Assembly: GCF_915403165.1 (NCBI RefSeq)
Contig: NZ_OU659204.1
Span: 2,170,001 to 2,234,000, forward strand
From: Providencia alcalifaciens
GTDB lineage: Bacteria; Pseudomonadota; Gammaproteobacteria; Enterobacterales; Enterobacteriaceae
Length of the DNA stretch: 64,000 nucleotides
Direction: 5' to 3'
Positions 30,728 to 39,847 of this stretch are shown here, piece after piece (within the stretch, counting starts at the first letter, position 1; the number at the start of each line of letters is the position of its first letter). The position numbers were made by a program, and so were the translations under genes. The notes below the pieces were generated by a model that saw nothing but the letters and a program-made list of their open reading frames with translations, did no database searches and was not told the DNA's origin.

Positions 30728-30743
30728 TTCATGACTCTATTTT

Positions 30744-31826
30744 CTAACCTTCTGTTTTTTCTGTTGTCTCACTATCACTCAAATCTTGTGGCCATGCGTT
30801 AATCACCGCTTTGATTAAGGTTGCTAGCGGGATCGCAAAAAACACGCCCCAGAATCCCCATAACCCGCCAAAAATCACCACAGACAAGATAATCACGAGT
30901 GGGTGTAAGTTCACGGCTTCTGAGTACAACAGCGGCACGACGATGTTACTGTCTAGCCCTTGGATCACCAGATAAACAATAAACAGTGACCAGAACTCAG
31001 TACCTACGCCCCATTGAAATAATGCGACTAAGACCACCGGAATGGTGGCTGCCACTGCACCGATATATGGGATCAAAACAGAAACGCCAACCAATACGGA
31101 TAACAGCACTGAGTAACGCAGATCAAAATAGGCAAAACCAATATAGGTACAGACACCAACAATCACCATTTCCGTGACTTTACCACGCAAATAGTTGGTA
31201 ATTTGCTGATTCATCTCCAGCCAAACTTTACTGACCAAAAGACGATTTTTCGGTAACAGTTTTAAGAAACTTTTGGTGATCTTTTCTTTATCTTTTAATA
31301 AGAAAAACATCATCAACGGCACTAAAACCAGATAGATTGCTAATGTAAAAATACCAATTAATGAAGCAACTGACGCTTTTACCACAGACTCCGCAACAAC
31401 TGACAACCTACTGCGCACATTATCTGCCATCATATCAATGATGCCAGCATCAACCAGTGCAGGATATTGCTCCGGTAATCGGCGAGCAAACTCGCTAAAG
31501 CGATTGACCATGTTAGGTAAATCCGCCACGAGATTGATCCCTTGCTGCCATGCTGTTGGTGCAATAATTAAGATCACCATGGCACTTATTCCAGCAAACA
31601 AGGTCAAAATGATGCTAACCGCTAAAACGCGGGATAAACCAAGTCGTTGGAGTAAATGTGTTGGCCATTCCAGTAAATACGCTAAGACAATTGCGACTAA
31701 TAATGGAGCCAGTATACTGCTGAAGAAAAAGATGACCAGAAAGCCAATAACCAGCAAACTAAACAATGCAACTGCTTGCGGGTCAGCAAAGCGCCGACGG
31801 TACCATTGTAAAAACATTTCTAACAT
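30744..31826 (-). CDS. perM: AI-2E family inner-membrane transporter PerM
   Basis: A 360-residue membrane protein with about eight helices, matching E. coli PerM (YfgO). Conserved blocks are MLEMFLQWYRRRFADP, LAPLLVAIVLAYLLEW, MNQQITNYLRGK and the C-terminal VIFGGLWGFWGVFFAIPLAT. The family is annotated as AI-2 exporter-like, but PerM's own substrate is uncertain. AGGAG precedes ATG 31826. It is divergent from bepA, as in E. coli. Confidence 0.93.
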   Translation of the reverse strand: MLEMFLQWYRRRFADPQAVALFSLLVIGFLVIFFFSSILAPLLVAIVLAYLLEWPTHLLQRLGLSRVLAVSIILTLFAGISAMVILIIAPTAWQQGINLVADLPNMVNRFSEFARRLPEQYPALVDAGIIDMMADNVRSRLSVVAESVVKASVASLIGIFTLAIYLVLVPLMMFFLLKDKEKITKSFLKLLPKNRLLVSKVWLEMNQQITNYLRGKVTEMVIVGVCTYIGFAYFDLRYSVLLSVLVGVSVLIPYIGAVAATIPVVLVALFQWGVGTEFWSLFIVYLVIQGLDSNIVVPLLYSEAVNLHPLVIILSVVIFGGLWGFWGVFFAIPLATLIKAVINAWPQDLSDSETTEKTEG

Positions 31827-31969
31827 TCATTGGCTCCTGGGAATGTAAAACAAAGACAGTTCCTAAATTAAAGAAAATTATACCGAATAACAGATTTTAC
31901 GATAGCTTTTGCTATCATATCTCCCAATTAATTCGTATTTTCTGTAGGTAATAAGTGAAGATATGCACT

Positions 31970-33436
31970 ATGAATAAAAAATTGAAATATCCACTGCTCG
32001 CTATCCTGATGTCCGCACTTATCCATGGTGCTGTATTACCTGCCTATAGTGCTGTTGAAGATACCCTACCCGATATCGGTACAACCGCAGGAGGAACTCT
32101 CAGCATTAACCAAGAAATCATTATGGGTGATGCCATCACTCGTCAAATTCGAGGAAGTACCCCCCTCATTTATGACCCCTTACTAACCCAGTACGTGAAT
32201 AAGCTTGGGCAACGTTTAGTGACGAATGCAGATTCCGTCAAAACGCCATTTAAATTTTACCTTGTCAATAACCCGAATATTAACGCTTACGCCTATTTTG
32301 GCGGTAACGTGGTTCTTCACTCGGCACTGTTTCGTTATAGCCAAAATGAGAGCCAGCTTGCTTCCGTTATGGCGCACGAAATCTCTCACGTCACCCAGCG
32401 CCATCTGGCGCGAATGATGGAAGACCAAAAGGCCACAACACCGTTAGCTATCGCGGGGACTATCGGTTCTCTATTATTGGTAATGGCGAACCCGCAAGCT
32501 GGTTTTGCTGCATTAACGGGAACATTCGCGGGAATGCAGCAAGGGATGATCAGCTTTACACAAGCCAATGAGCAAGAAGCCGACCGAATTGGCCTACAAA
32601 CATTACGTCGCTCAGGGTTTGACCCTCATGCCATGGCTGATTTTATGCAAACCATGTCTGACCAAACCCGCTATATGTCTAAACCGCCAGAAATTTTGCT
32701 GACTCACCCCTTACCTGACAGCCGTTTAGCCGATGCTCGTAACCGTTCAAACCAATATCCCAAAGTCCATGCCCCATCCTCATTAGACTTTATGTTGGCA
32801 CGCGTTCGAATTTTGTCGATGTACAGCCCTGCGGATCAACGCAATGCGCTGGATCAAATCATCGAAAATTACAGTAAAGGCAATGCTCAAGAGCAAATGG
32901 CGGCGAAGTACGGCAAAGCATTATTGTTATCTCAAGATAAAAAATACAGCGAAGCGGGCGTTATTATTTCTGAATTGTTAGCCAAGCAGCCGGATAACCC
33001 GTGGTTTATCGACTCCATGACCGATATCGATATTGAGCAAAAACAAGTCGGTAAAGCAGTTGCTCGTCTACAAGATGCATTGAAGAAATCGCCGAAAAAT
33101 ACGGTATTTATTGTTAACCTTGCGAACGCATATGTCAGTAATGGGCAGTATAAAGACGCCACTAATTTATTAAATAAATACACGTTTGATTACCCAGACG
33201 ACCCAATTGGCTGGGATCTGCTTGCCGAAGCCTCAGCAAAACTGGGGGATCGTAATGCAGAATTGGCGGCATATGCCGAAGGTATGGCACTGCGTGGCAA
33301 CTACGACACTGCCATCAATTATTTAAGCGAAGCGAGCCGTAAAAGCCGCTTAGGCAGTTATGAACAACAACGTTTTGATGCGCGAATCGATGAACTCACT
33401 CGATTAAAAGAGCGCGATAGCAACGCAAAACCGTAA
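31970..33436 (+). CDS. bepA: Periplasmic metalloprotease/chaperone BepA
   Basis: Assists LptD assembly and degrades misfolded outer-membrane proteins. The 488 residues (487 in E. coli) have a signal peptide ending near AYSAVED, an M48 zinc protease domain with His136-Glu137 and His140 in MAHEISHV and the further ligand Glu in EQEADR, and a C-terminal TPR region (about 310-480). ATG 31970 matches the family length; GTG 31955 upstream has an AGG site and cannot be ruled out. It is 12 bases before yfgD. Confidence 0.95.
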   Translation: MNKKLKYPLLAILMSALIHGAVLPAYSAVEDTLPDIGTTAGGTLSINQEIIMGDAITRQIRGSTPLIYDPLLTQYVNKLGQRLVTNADSVKTPFKFYLVNNPNINAYAYFGGNVVLHSALFRYSQNESQLASVMAHEISHVTQRHLARMMEDQKATTPLAIAGTIGSLLLVMANPQAGFAALTGTFAGMQQGMISFTQANEQEADRIGLQTLRRSGFDPHAMADFMQTMSDQTRYMSKPPEILLTHPLPDSRLADARNRSNQYPKVHAPSSLDFMLARVRILSMYSPADQRNALDQIIENYSKGNAQEQMAAKYGKALLLSQDKKYSEAGVIISELLAKQPDNPWFIDSMTDIDIEQKQVGKAVARLQDALKKSPKNTVFIVNLANAYVSNGQYKDATNLLNKYTFDYPDDPIGWDLLAEASAKLGDRNAELAAYAEGMALRGNYDTAINYLSEASRKSRLGSYEQQRFDARIDELTRLKERDSNAKP

Positions 33437-33448
33437 GGAATAAAGATA

Positions 33449-33805
33449 ATGACGGATTCAATTAAAATTTATCACAACCCTCGCTGCTCCAAGAGCCGTG
33501 AAACACTGGCTTTATTGCAAGAAAAAGGCATCACGCCAACGGTGGTTGAATATCTAACGACGCCACCTTCAGTGGCTGACATTGAGAAATTGCTAAAGAT
33601 GCTTGGATTTACCGATGCGCGCCAGTTAATGCGCACCAAAGAAGATATCTATAAAGAGTTGAAATTAGCGGATAATAACGTCACTCAAGCGCAGCTTATT
33701 CAAGCCATGCATGATAATCCAAAGTTAATTGAGCGCCCGATTGTGGTAAAAGGTAAAAAAGCCAAGTTAGGTCGGCCACCAGAGCAAGTGCTGGAAATTT
33801 TATAA
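33449..33805 (+). CDS. yfgD: ArsC-family protein YfgD (glutaredoxin-type arsenate reductase-like)
   Basis: A 118-residue ArsC-fold protein with Cys13 in HNPRCSKSRETL and the conserved ERPIVV...GRPPEQVLEI end. E. coli YfgD is nearly the same length and follows bepA there too. Arsenate reduction has not been shown for YfgD and no ars genes are nearby, so a general thiol-dependent role is possible. AAGGAA precedes the ATG. Confidence 0.9.
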   Translation: MTDSIKIYHNPRCSKSRETLALLQEKGITPTVVEYLTTPPSVADIEKLLKMLGFTDARQLMRTKEDIYKELKLADNNVTQAQLIQAMHDNPKLIERPIVVKGKKAKLGRPPEQVLEIL

Positions 33806-33829
33806 GTAGGCTATTTGGCAGACAATAGA

Positions 33830-33857
33830 TTGGCAGTCAATAGGCTGCCAATTTTTT
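33830..33857 (+). terminator. Terminator after yfgD
   Basis: TTGGCAG and CTGCCAA form a 7-base stem with an 8-base loop followed by TTTTTT. The T run touches the stop codon of convergent hda. Confidence 0.85.
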
Positions 33858-34557
33858 ATAATTTGAGAATGTCTTTAACGAAAGGAATGGTCATTTTACG
33901 TTGAGCAACAATCGAAGCATGATCAAGCTTATTTAAGATATCAAATAAGGTACCCATCTTTCTGTCTAACCGTTTTAATACAAACCGGCAAACATCTTCA
34001 GGCAATTCAAATCCACGAATACTGGCACGTAATTGCAGCGCACAAATTTTGTCTTCATCACTTAAAGGGTGCAGTTTATAAATTTGCCCCCAATCGAGGC
34101 GAGAGGCTAAATCCGGCAGTTTCAAATCAATCTGGCGCGGCGGGCGATCCCCGGTGATCAGTAAGCACGTTCGACCAATTTCTAAAATGCGGTTATACAG
34201 ATTGAAGATGGCCATTTCCCACTCTTCATCTCCCGCGATGCATTGAATATTATCAATACAGACCAGAGAAAGATGTTCCATACCTTCTAGCACATCTGGC
34301 ACAAAGTAAGCGCGTTTATCCAGCGGCACATAACCCACAGCAACACCTTGCTCAGATAACTCAGCACATGCCGCATGCAGTAAATGACTCTTACCGCCCC
34401 CTTCTCTTGACCAGTAATAAATATAACTACCGTGAGGCTGATTAATCGCCGTTTTTAGCGCAGAGAGTAATCCCTCATTTTCCCCTGCATAGAAACTGGC
34501 AAAGGTTTCATCATCTGGAAGAGAAAGTGGTAATGAGAGTTGAGATGGTGTATTCAG
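33856..34557 (-). CDS. hda: DnaA inactivator Hda, with CTG start
   Basis: With the DNA-loaded sliding clamp, Hda stimulates DnaA-bound ATP hydrolysis (RIDA) to prevent over-initiation. The conserved reading frame runs past the GTG at 34338 to 34557, giving 233 residues, equal to E. coli. It includes the clamp-binding motif QLSLPL (residues 6-11), Walker A region [10 protein letters not shown], and the C-terminal AAA+ lid ending FVKDILKL. There is no ATG, GTG or TTG between the upstream stop at 34579-34581 and the conserved N-terminus; CTG 34557-34555 sits 5 bases after GAGG. As I recall, the E. coli gene also starts at CUG. Confidence 0.93.
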   Translation of the reverse strand: MNTPSQLSLPLSLPDDETFASFYAGENEGLLSALKTAINQPHGSYIYYWSREGGGKSHLLHAACAELSEQGVAVGYVPLDKRAYFVPDVLEGMEHLSLVCIDNIQCIAGDEEWEMAIFNLYNRILEIGRTCLLITGDRPPRQIDLKLPDLASRLDWGQIYKLHPLSDEDKICALQLRASIRGFELPEDVCRFVLKRLDRKMGTLFDILNKLDHASIVAQRKMTIPFVKDILKL

Positions 34558-34638
34558 AAGCGCCTCTGATTGTGCAGTTCAATTAACGCCATTGAGTTTA
34601 TCATAAATAACAAGAAGAGATGAACAGCCTGACGGTTA

Positions 34639-34667
34639 ATTGCCGGAGCTTTAGCCACTCCGGCAAT
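34639..34667 (-). terminator. Hairpin after uraA
   Basis: ATTGCCGGAG and CTCCGGCAAT form a perfect 10-base stem around a 9-base loop, about 20 bases past the uraA stop. No clear T run follows on the minus strand, so it may protect the mRNA end or terminate weakly before hda. Confidence 0.55.
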
Positions 34668-34687
34668 CTATTTCACTTAATCGTGAC

Positions 34688-35983
34688 TTATTTTTTATTT
34701 TCGTCTAAGACTTTCACTTCAGAAGTCACAAACTGTTTTTCTGGGCGAACAAAGGTAATAAAGCGGAATAACAGCGCCATCAGAATACCGACGATTGTCG
34801 CCAACGCCATACCTTTCAGTTCAGCTTGACCAATGTGGATCACTGCGCCACTCACACCGATGATTAAAATCACTGAAGTTAAAATCAGGTTTTGTGGTTT
34901 GTTATAATCCACTTTCGAATCAATCAGAACACGAATTCCCGATGCACCGATTACGCCGTACAGTAACAGTGAAACACCCCCCATAACAGGTACTGGCACT
35001 AATTGAATCGCTGCCGCTAATTTGCCCACGCAAGAGAGTAAGATAGCGATAATGGCCGCGCCACCGATGACCCACGTACTGTAAACCTTAGTAATCGCCA
35101 TCACGCCGATATTTTCACCGTAAGTGGTATTTGGCGTCGAACCAAAGAAACCCGACAACACGGTAGAGAAACCGTTTGCGAACATGGAACGATGTAAGCC
35201 TGGGTTTTTCATTAAGTCACGCTCAACGATATTCGCCGTCACCACTAAGTGCCCAACGTGTTCTGCAATCACCACTAACGCCGCAGGTAAAATGGTTAAA
35301 ATCGCAAACCACTCAAAGCGCGGTGTATAGAATGTTGGAACTGCAAACCATGGAGCCTCGATAACTGGCGTGAAATCCACTATCCCCATGAAATAAGAGA
35401 GTGCATAGCCCGTTAAGAAGCCAATTAAGATTGGGATAATCGATAGGAATCCACGGAAAACCACGGCACACAAAATAGTGACTGACAATGTGGTGATTGA
35501 GATAATTAAGGTACTTGAATCAACCGCCGCACCTTCTTTTGGTAACAGCCCAGCCATACTAGCTGCTACTTGCGCTAATTCTAGACCGATAACTGCGACA
35601 ATCGCCCCCATCGCTGCAGGTGGGAACATCACGTTGATCCAGCCACGCCCTGCCACTTTGACAATCAATGCCACGATACAAAATAGCACCCCGCAGATAA
35701 TAAACCCGCCAAGCGCTAGCTCATACCCAAGAGGAAGTAAAATTAATACCGGAGAAATAAAGGCGAAACTCGACCCTAAATAAGCAGGAATTTTACCCTT
35801 ACAGATAAATAAATACAGCAGCGTACCGATCCCGTTGAATAATAAAATTGTTGCCGGGTTCACGCCAAATAAAATAGGAACAATAACCGTTGCCCCAAAC
35901 ATGGCAAACAAATGTTGAAAGCTTAATGGAATGGTTTGTAGTAATGGTGGTCTTTCTTCAACACTTATCGTGCGGCGTGTCAT
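34688..35983 (-). CDS. uraA: Uracil:proton symporter UraA
   Basis: Imports uracil across the inner membrane with protons. The 431-residue protein (429 in E. coli) has the 14-helix fold of the nucleobase-ascorbate family, with the signature GSTPNTTYGENIG, EHVGHLVVT and YLGSSFAFISPVL. ATG 35983 (MTRRTISVEERPP) matches the family; ATG 35992 is too close to the AGAGG site. It follows upp after 75 bases, separated by a terminator-like hairpin. Confidence 0.96.
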   Translation of the reverse strand: MTRRTISVEERPPLLQTIPLSFQHLFAMFGATVIVPILFGVNPATILLFNGIGTLLYLFICKGKIPAYLGSSFAFISPVLILLPLGYELALGGFIICGVLFCIVALIVKVAGRGWINVMFPPAAMGAIVAVIGLELAQVAASMAGLLPKEGAAVDSSTLIISITTLSVTILCAVVFRGFLSIIPILIGFLTGYALSYFMGIVDFTPVIEAPWFAVPTFYTPRFEWFAILTILPAALVVIAEHVGHLVVTANIVERDLMKNPGLHRSMFANGFSTVLSGFFGSTPNTTYGENIGVMAITKVYSTWVIGGAAIIAILLSCVGKLAAAIQLVPVPVMGGVSLLLYGVIGASGIRVLIDSKVDYNKPQNLILTSVILIIGVSGAVIHIGQAELKGMALATIVGILMALLFRFITFVRPEKQFVTSEVKVLDENKK

Positions 35984-36025
35984 GCTCGTCATCCTCTTAT
36001 GCGTCGTGAATATTATTTTTTTATC

Positions 36026-36053
36026 AAAAAAAAGCCGACTCTTCAGTCGGCTT
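36026..36053 (-). terminator. Terminator-like attenuator between upp and uraA
   Basis: AAGCCGACT and AGTCGGCTT pair with a short loop and, on the minus strand, are followed by eight T residues. Since uraA lies just downstream on the same strand, partial read-through or an internal promoter must supply uraA. E. coli upp-uraA is also an operon. Confidence 0.8.
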
Positions 36054-36058
36054 CATTA

Positions 36059-36685
36059 TTATTTAGTACCAAATATCTTATCGCCCGCGTCTCCGAGACC
36101 TGGAACGATGTAACCATCTTTATTTAAATATTGATCAATCGAAGCGGTATACAGTTCAACATCAGGGTGAGCAGCTTCTAATGCAGCAATCCCTTCCGGT
36201 GCAGCAACAAGAACTAATATTTTAATTGAATTACAACCAGATTTTTTCAGAAGGTCGATAGTTGCAATCATCGAGCCACCGGTTGCTAACATGGGGTCAA
36301 CAACCAAAGCCATACGCTCATCGATGTTTGAAACTAGCTTTTGGAAATATGGGACAGGTTGTAACGTTTCTTCATCACGGTAAATACCTACTACGCTGAT
36401 ACGTGCACTTGGAACGCTTTCCAGAACGCCGTTCATCATGCCAATACCGGCACGCAGGATAGGAACTACAGTGATTTTTTTACCTTTAATTTGCTCAATT
36501 TCTACAGGACCACACCAACCATCAATTGTTACTTTTTCAGTTTCTAGGTCAGCGGTCGCTTCATAAGTCAGTAGGCTACCAACCTCTGAGGCCAGTTCAC
36601 GAAAGCGCTTAGTGCTTATGTCATGATCTCGCATCAGGCCGAGTTTATGTTTAACGAGAGGGTGTTTTACCTCAACGATCTTCAT
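36059..36685 (-). CDS. upp: Uracil phosphoribosyltransferase
   Basis: Converts uracil and PRPP to UMP in pyrimidine salvage. The 208 residues equal E. coli Upp. The PRPP-binding loop [10 protein letters not shown] and the C-terminal uracil-binding [17 protein letters not shown] are conserved. AGGAG precedes ATG 36685. It is divergent from purM, and works with UraA to take up and use uracil. Confidence 0.97.
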   Translation of the reverse strand: MKIVEVKHPLVKHKLGLMRDHDISTKRFRELASEVGSLLTYEATADLETEKVTIDGWCGPVEIEQIKGKKITVVPILRAGIGMMNGVLESVPSARISVVGIYRDEETLQPVPYFQKLVSNIDERMALVVDPMLATGGSMIATIDLLKKSGCNSIKILVLVAAPEGIAALEAAHPDVELYTASIDQYLNKDGYIVPGLGDAGDKIFGTK

Positions 36686-37002
36686 GGGTTTCTCCTACTT
36701 TTTTAAAACGTTACCGGACAAAAAAATCGCGGGATTATACCGCTTTTTTCCCTCAATGCCACTAGTATCATCTTGATTCAGGTCAAACAATCATCAATCT
36801 GGCGTTATTTGCTGAATTAGTATACACATAATATTTTTTATGGTGTAGGCAGTGAATAAAATCATGCGCTTTGCGTCACGACATCACAATTTATTGCAGC
36901 AAATATTTCAGTCAGAAAGCTATCGCAAACGTTTGCGGAGCCTGATAGAATATCGGCAAATGAAGTTATCTTTTCCAAAATGCAATTGCCTTGGGGGCCG
37001 TA
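36686..37002. other. Divergent promoter region of upp and purM
   Basis: The 317-base gap has no coding frame on either strand that resembles a protein. It contains the PurR operator at 36923-36938 on the purM side; a GTTACCGGA-rich stretch near upp lies in its leader. Confidence 0.6.
36923..36938. promoter_or_regulatory. PurR operator upstream of purM
   Basis: The site contains the perfect palindrome CGCAAACGTTTGCG, the PurR consensus core, about 65 bases before the purM GTG. This predicts repression of purMN by purine-bound PurR, as in E. coli. Confidence 0.9.
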
Positions 37003-38043
37003 GTGACTGATAAAACCTCTCTCAGCTATAAAGATGCCGGTGTTGATATTGATGCAGGTAACGCATTGGTTGAACGTATCAAAGGTGTGGTGAAAGAGAC
37101 TCGCCGTCCAGAAGTGATGGGAGGATTGGGAGGGTTCGGCGCACTGTGTGCCCTGCCACAAAAATACCGCGAGCCTGTTTTAGTCTCAGGCACTGACGGT
37201 GTGGGAACTAAACTACGCCTCGCCATGGACTTAAAACGTCATGAGTCCATCGGTATCGATTTAGTCGCTATGTGCGTCAACGACCTAATTGTCCAAGGTG
37301 CTGAGCCACTGTTTTTCTTAGACTATTATGCAACTGGCAAACTGGATGTAGATACCGCCGCGAGCGTTATCACGGGGATCGCGGAAGGCTGTAAGCAGTC
37401 TGGCTGTGCATTAGTCGGTGGTGAAACCGCTGAAATGCCGGGCATGTACCACGGCGAGGATTATGATGTTGCTGGCTTCTGTGTGGGTGTTGTTGAGCGC
37501 TCTGAAATTATTGATGGCACAAAAGTCAGTGCGGGCGACGCGCTGATCGCGTTAGCCTCAAGCGGCCCTCACTCTAACGGTTATTCATTAGTGCGTAAAA
37601 TTCTGGAAGTCAGCAAAACCAATCCAGAAACCACGCAATTAGCGGGCAAACCTCTCGCTGATCACCTGTTAGAACCAACCCGTATCTATGTTAAAAATGT
37701 CTTAGAATTAATTGCTAAAAACGATATTCATGCCATTGCACACATTACGGGCGGCGGCTTCTGGGAAAATATTCCTCGCGTTTTACCTGACAACACCCAA
37801 GCCATCATTGACGGCAACAGCTGGGAATGGCCTGCGGTATTCGAATGGCTGCAACAAGCGGGTGATGTCACCACCCACGAAATGTATCGTACATTTAACT
37901 GCGGCGTCGGTATTATCATTGCTCTGCCACAAACCGAAGTTGAATCTGCATTAAAACTGCTGAGCGCATTGGGCGAAAATGCTTGGCAGATCGGGACAAT
38001 TGGCGAATTACCTGCGGGTGAAGAGCAGGTTGTTATCCGCTAA
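37003..38043 (+). CDS. purM: Phosphoribosylformylglycinamidine cyclo-ligase (AIR synthetase)
   Basis: Closes FGAM to AIR with ATP in purine synthesis. The 346-residue product compares with 345 in E. coli. GTG 37003 follows GGGGG and begins the conserved [19 protein letters not shown]; the upstream TTG at 36991 is unlikely. Conserved blocks are [32 protein letters not shown] and [10 protein letters not shown]. The TAA stop overlaps the purN ATG (TAATG). Confidence 0.97.
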   Translation: MTDKTSLSYKDAGVDIDAGNALVERIKGVVKETRRPEVMGGLGGFGALCALPQKYREPVLVSGTDGVGTKLRLAMDLKRHESIGIDLVAMCVNDLIVQGAEPLFFLDYYATGKLDVDTAASVITGIAEGCKQSGCALVGGETAEMPGMYHGEDYDVAGFCVGVVERSEIIDGTKVSAGDALIALASSGPHSNGYSLVRKILEVSKTNPETTQLAGKPLADHLLEPTRIYVKNVLELIAKNDIHAIAHITGGGFWENIPRVLPDNTQAIIDGNSWEWPAVFEWLQQAGDVTTHEMYRTFNCGVGIIIALPQTEVESALKLLSALGENAWQIGTIGELPAGEEQVVIR

Positions 38044-38681
38044 TGAAAAACATCGTTGTTTTGATTTCAGGCAGTGGCAGTAATTTGCAGTCGATTATTG
38101 ATGCCTGCCAACGCCATGAAATCGATGGGCAAATCGTCGCGGTGATCAGTAATAAAAGTGATGCTTACGGTTTGGTTCGCGCACAAGAGGCTGGCATTCC
38201 AGCCCTTTGTGTTAGCTCGAAAGCATTCACTGAACGCCAAGCCTACGATGCTGCACTGTTAGACGCTATCGAGCAGTATCAACCGGATTTAGTGGCATTA
38301 GCTGGGTTTATGCGCATTTTAACCCCTGATTTTGTGAAACATTTCACAGGGAAAATGCTGAATATCCACCCTTCTTTATTGCCTAAATATCCGGGGCTGC
38401 ATACCCATCGACGCGCACTTGAAAATGGTGATAAAGAACACGGTACTTCCGTACATTTTGTCACTGAAGAGCTCGATGGTGGTCCGATTATTTTGCAAGG
38501 ATATGTGCCGGTGTTACCGCAAGATACTGAAGACGATTTGGTTGAACGCGTTAAACTGCAAGAGCACCTGATTTATCCTCAAGTTATTGCGTGGTTTGTT
38601 TCCTGTCGCCTCGTAATGCAAGACGGTAAAGCCCTGCTCGATGGCCAGCCGCTATCAGCGACAGGTTATCACGCAAATTAA
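38043..38681 (+). CDS. purN: Phosphoribosylglycinamide formyltransferase (GART 1)
   Basis: Transfers a formyl group from 10-formyl-tetrahydrofolate to GAR in purine synthesis. The 212 residues match E. coli PurN. The phosphate loop SGSGSNLQ, the catalytic Asn-His-Asp set (NIHPSLLP and the later Asp in LDGGPIILQG) are visible. Translation is probably coupled to purM. Confidence 0.96.
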   Translation: MKNIVVLISGSGSNLQSIIDACQRHEIDGQIVAVISNKSDAYGLVRAQEAGIPALCVSSKAFTERQAYDAALLDAIEQYQPDLVALAGFMRILTPDFVKHFTGKMLNIHPSLLPKYPGLHTHRRALENGDKEHGTSVHFVTEELDGGPIILQGYVPVLPQDTEDDLVERVKLQEHLIYPQVIAWFVSCRLVMQDGKALLDGQPLSATGYHAN

Positions 38682-38706
38682 TGCGCAATTCAGTAGATTT
38701 AAATAC

Positions 38707-38741
38707 ATTCGCTCAGATTTGGTTGGCAGGTCTGAGCGAAT
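38707..38741 (+). terminator. Hairpin between purN and ygfF
   Basis: ATTCGCTCAGA and TCTGAGCGAAT form a perfect 11-base stem with a 13-base loop between convergent genes. No T run is present on either side, so it may be a stability hairpin or a weak terminator. Confidence 0.6.
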
Positions 38742-38772
38742 AACTCAAGTTCAGCCATCCGCAAGAAACGCT

Positions 38773-39522
38773 TTATTTCCCACCCGCCAAATCGATAAAA
38801 CTTCCCGTGACGTAAGATGCCTCACCAGACAACAACCACGCGATAGCCTGAGCGACTTCTTCTGGCTGGCCTCCACGTTTCATCGGTAAACTCTCTTTAA
38901 CCCGATCAACCCGTGCAGCTTCACCACCATCGGCATGCATATCTGTATAGATAAAACCGGGGCGGACGGCATTGACTCGAATACCCTCCCCAGCGACTTC
39001 GAGAGATAAACCAATCGTCATTGTATCGATGGCACCTTTGGATGCGGCATAGTCCACATACTCATGTGGGGAGCCAAGGCGAGATGCCGCAGAAGAAACA
39101 TTAACAATCGCGCCACCTTGCCCACCATGACGAAACGCCATACGTTTGACCGCTTCACGCGCACAGAGAAAGCTACCGCTGACATTCGTTGCAAATAATT
39201 GAGCTAATCGCTGTGCATCTAACTGCTCTATTGAGGCTTGAGGCATGATTATTCCTGCGTTGTTAACCAGCCCAGAAATGGGGCCTAATTCTTTATCGAT
39301 CTGCTGAAACAACGAAACAATTTGTTCTTCCTGAGAAATATCGGCCTGCACCGCAATGGCGGTACCACCTGCATGGCGAATTATGTCTAAAACTTCCTGC
39401 GCGCAGTCTTGACGAGTGTGGTAGCCAATACAAACTTTATGACCTTTATGTGCCAAATTGATTGCTGTCGCTCGACCGATACCGCGATCGCCACCCGTTA
39501 TCAACGTAATATTGTTTTTCAT
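38773..39522 (-). CDS. ygfF: Short-chain dehydrogenase/reductase YgfF
   Basis: A 249-residue Rossmann-fold oxidoreductase matching E. coli YgfF (247). The cofactor motif TGGDRGIG (9-16), NNAG, catalytic Ser144 region, Tyr158 and Lys162 in YAASK, and the end SYVTGSFIDLAGGK are visible. The physiological substrate is unknown, and cofactor choice cannot be fixed by eye. In E. coli it is elsewhere; here it lies in a segment inserted between purN and ppk. Confidence 0.88.
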   Translation of the reverse strand: MKNNITLITGGDRGIGRATAINLAHKGHKVCIGYHTRQDCAQEVLDIIRHAGGTAIAVQADISQEEQIVSLFQQIDKELGPISGLVNNAGIIMPQASIEQLDAQRLAQLFATNVSGSFLCAREAVKRMAFRHGGQGGAIVNVSSAASRLGSPHEYVDYAASKGAIDTMTIGLSLEVAGEGIRVNAVRPGFIYTDMHADGGEAARVDRVKESLPMKRGGQPEEVAQAIAWLLSGEASYVTGSFIDLAGGK

Positions 39523-39847
39523 GTTTTATGCGCCCAGTTTTAATTTTATTTTTTCTTATTGACCAATATTAAGACTGAAATGTACAGGTAAAATACTGGC
39601 ATGACGAAAAATACACGTTTTCCTGACAATTTAGTGATAAGCCACCAACAAACGCGCTTACTAAGAGTGAGGCTCCTAAATAAGCACTTCGATAGCGTTC
39701 TGGAGCCAGATGATTAACCGGAAAGGCAGCGCTGAGCGAGAAACAGACATCTCTCTAAAGATTGCGAATAAATAACAAGTTGGAAAAAGCGGTTAAGTAT
39801 AAAATTTAACTTTCTCCACTTTGTTTTATTTCAATAATCTAAGTGAA
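39523..39847. other. ygfF-ada gap with a possible membrane-protein remnant
   Basis: The 325-base gap has no intact gene. On the minus strand, 39749 down to about 39632 can be read as a short open stretch (VCFSLSAAFPVN... then ERYRSAYLGASLLVSAFVGGLSL) resembling the end of a multi-helix transporter, but a stop codon lies immediately upstream and no start is present. This may be a gene relic or chance. Confidence 0.3.

Noticed and set aside
31955-31969. GTG 31955 as the bepA start
   Set aside because: It has an AGG upstream but ATG 31970 gives the family length and a cleaner signal peptide; left as an alternative only.
33856-34338. Short hda beginning at GTG 34338
   Set aside because: The conserved frame continues 73 codons upstream to CTG 34557 and includes the Walker A region and clamp motif, so the GTG is internal.
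36862-37161. Minus-strand frame across the purM start
   Set aside because: It overlaps the PurR operator and the conserved purM N-terminus and resembles no protein.
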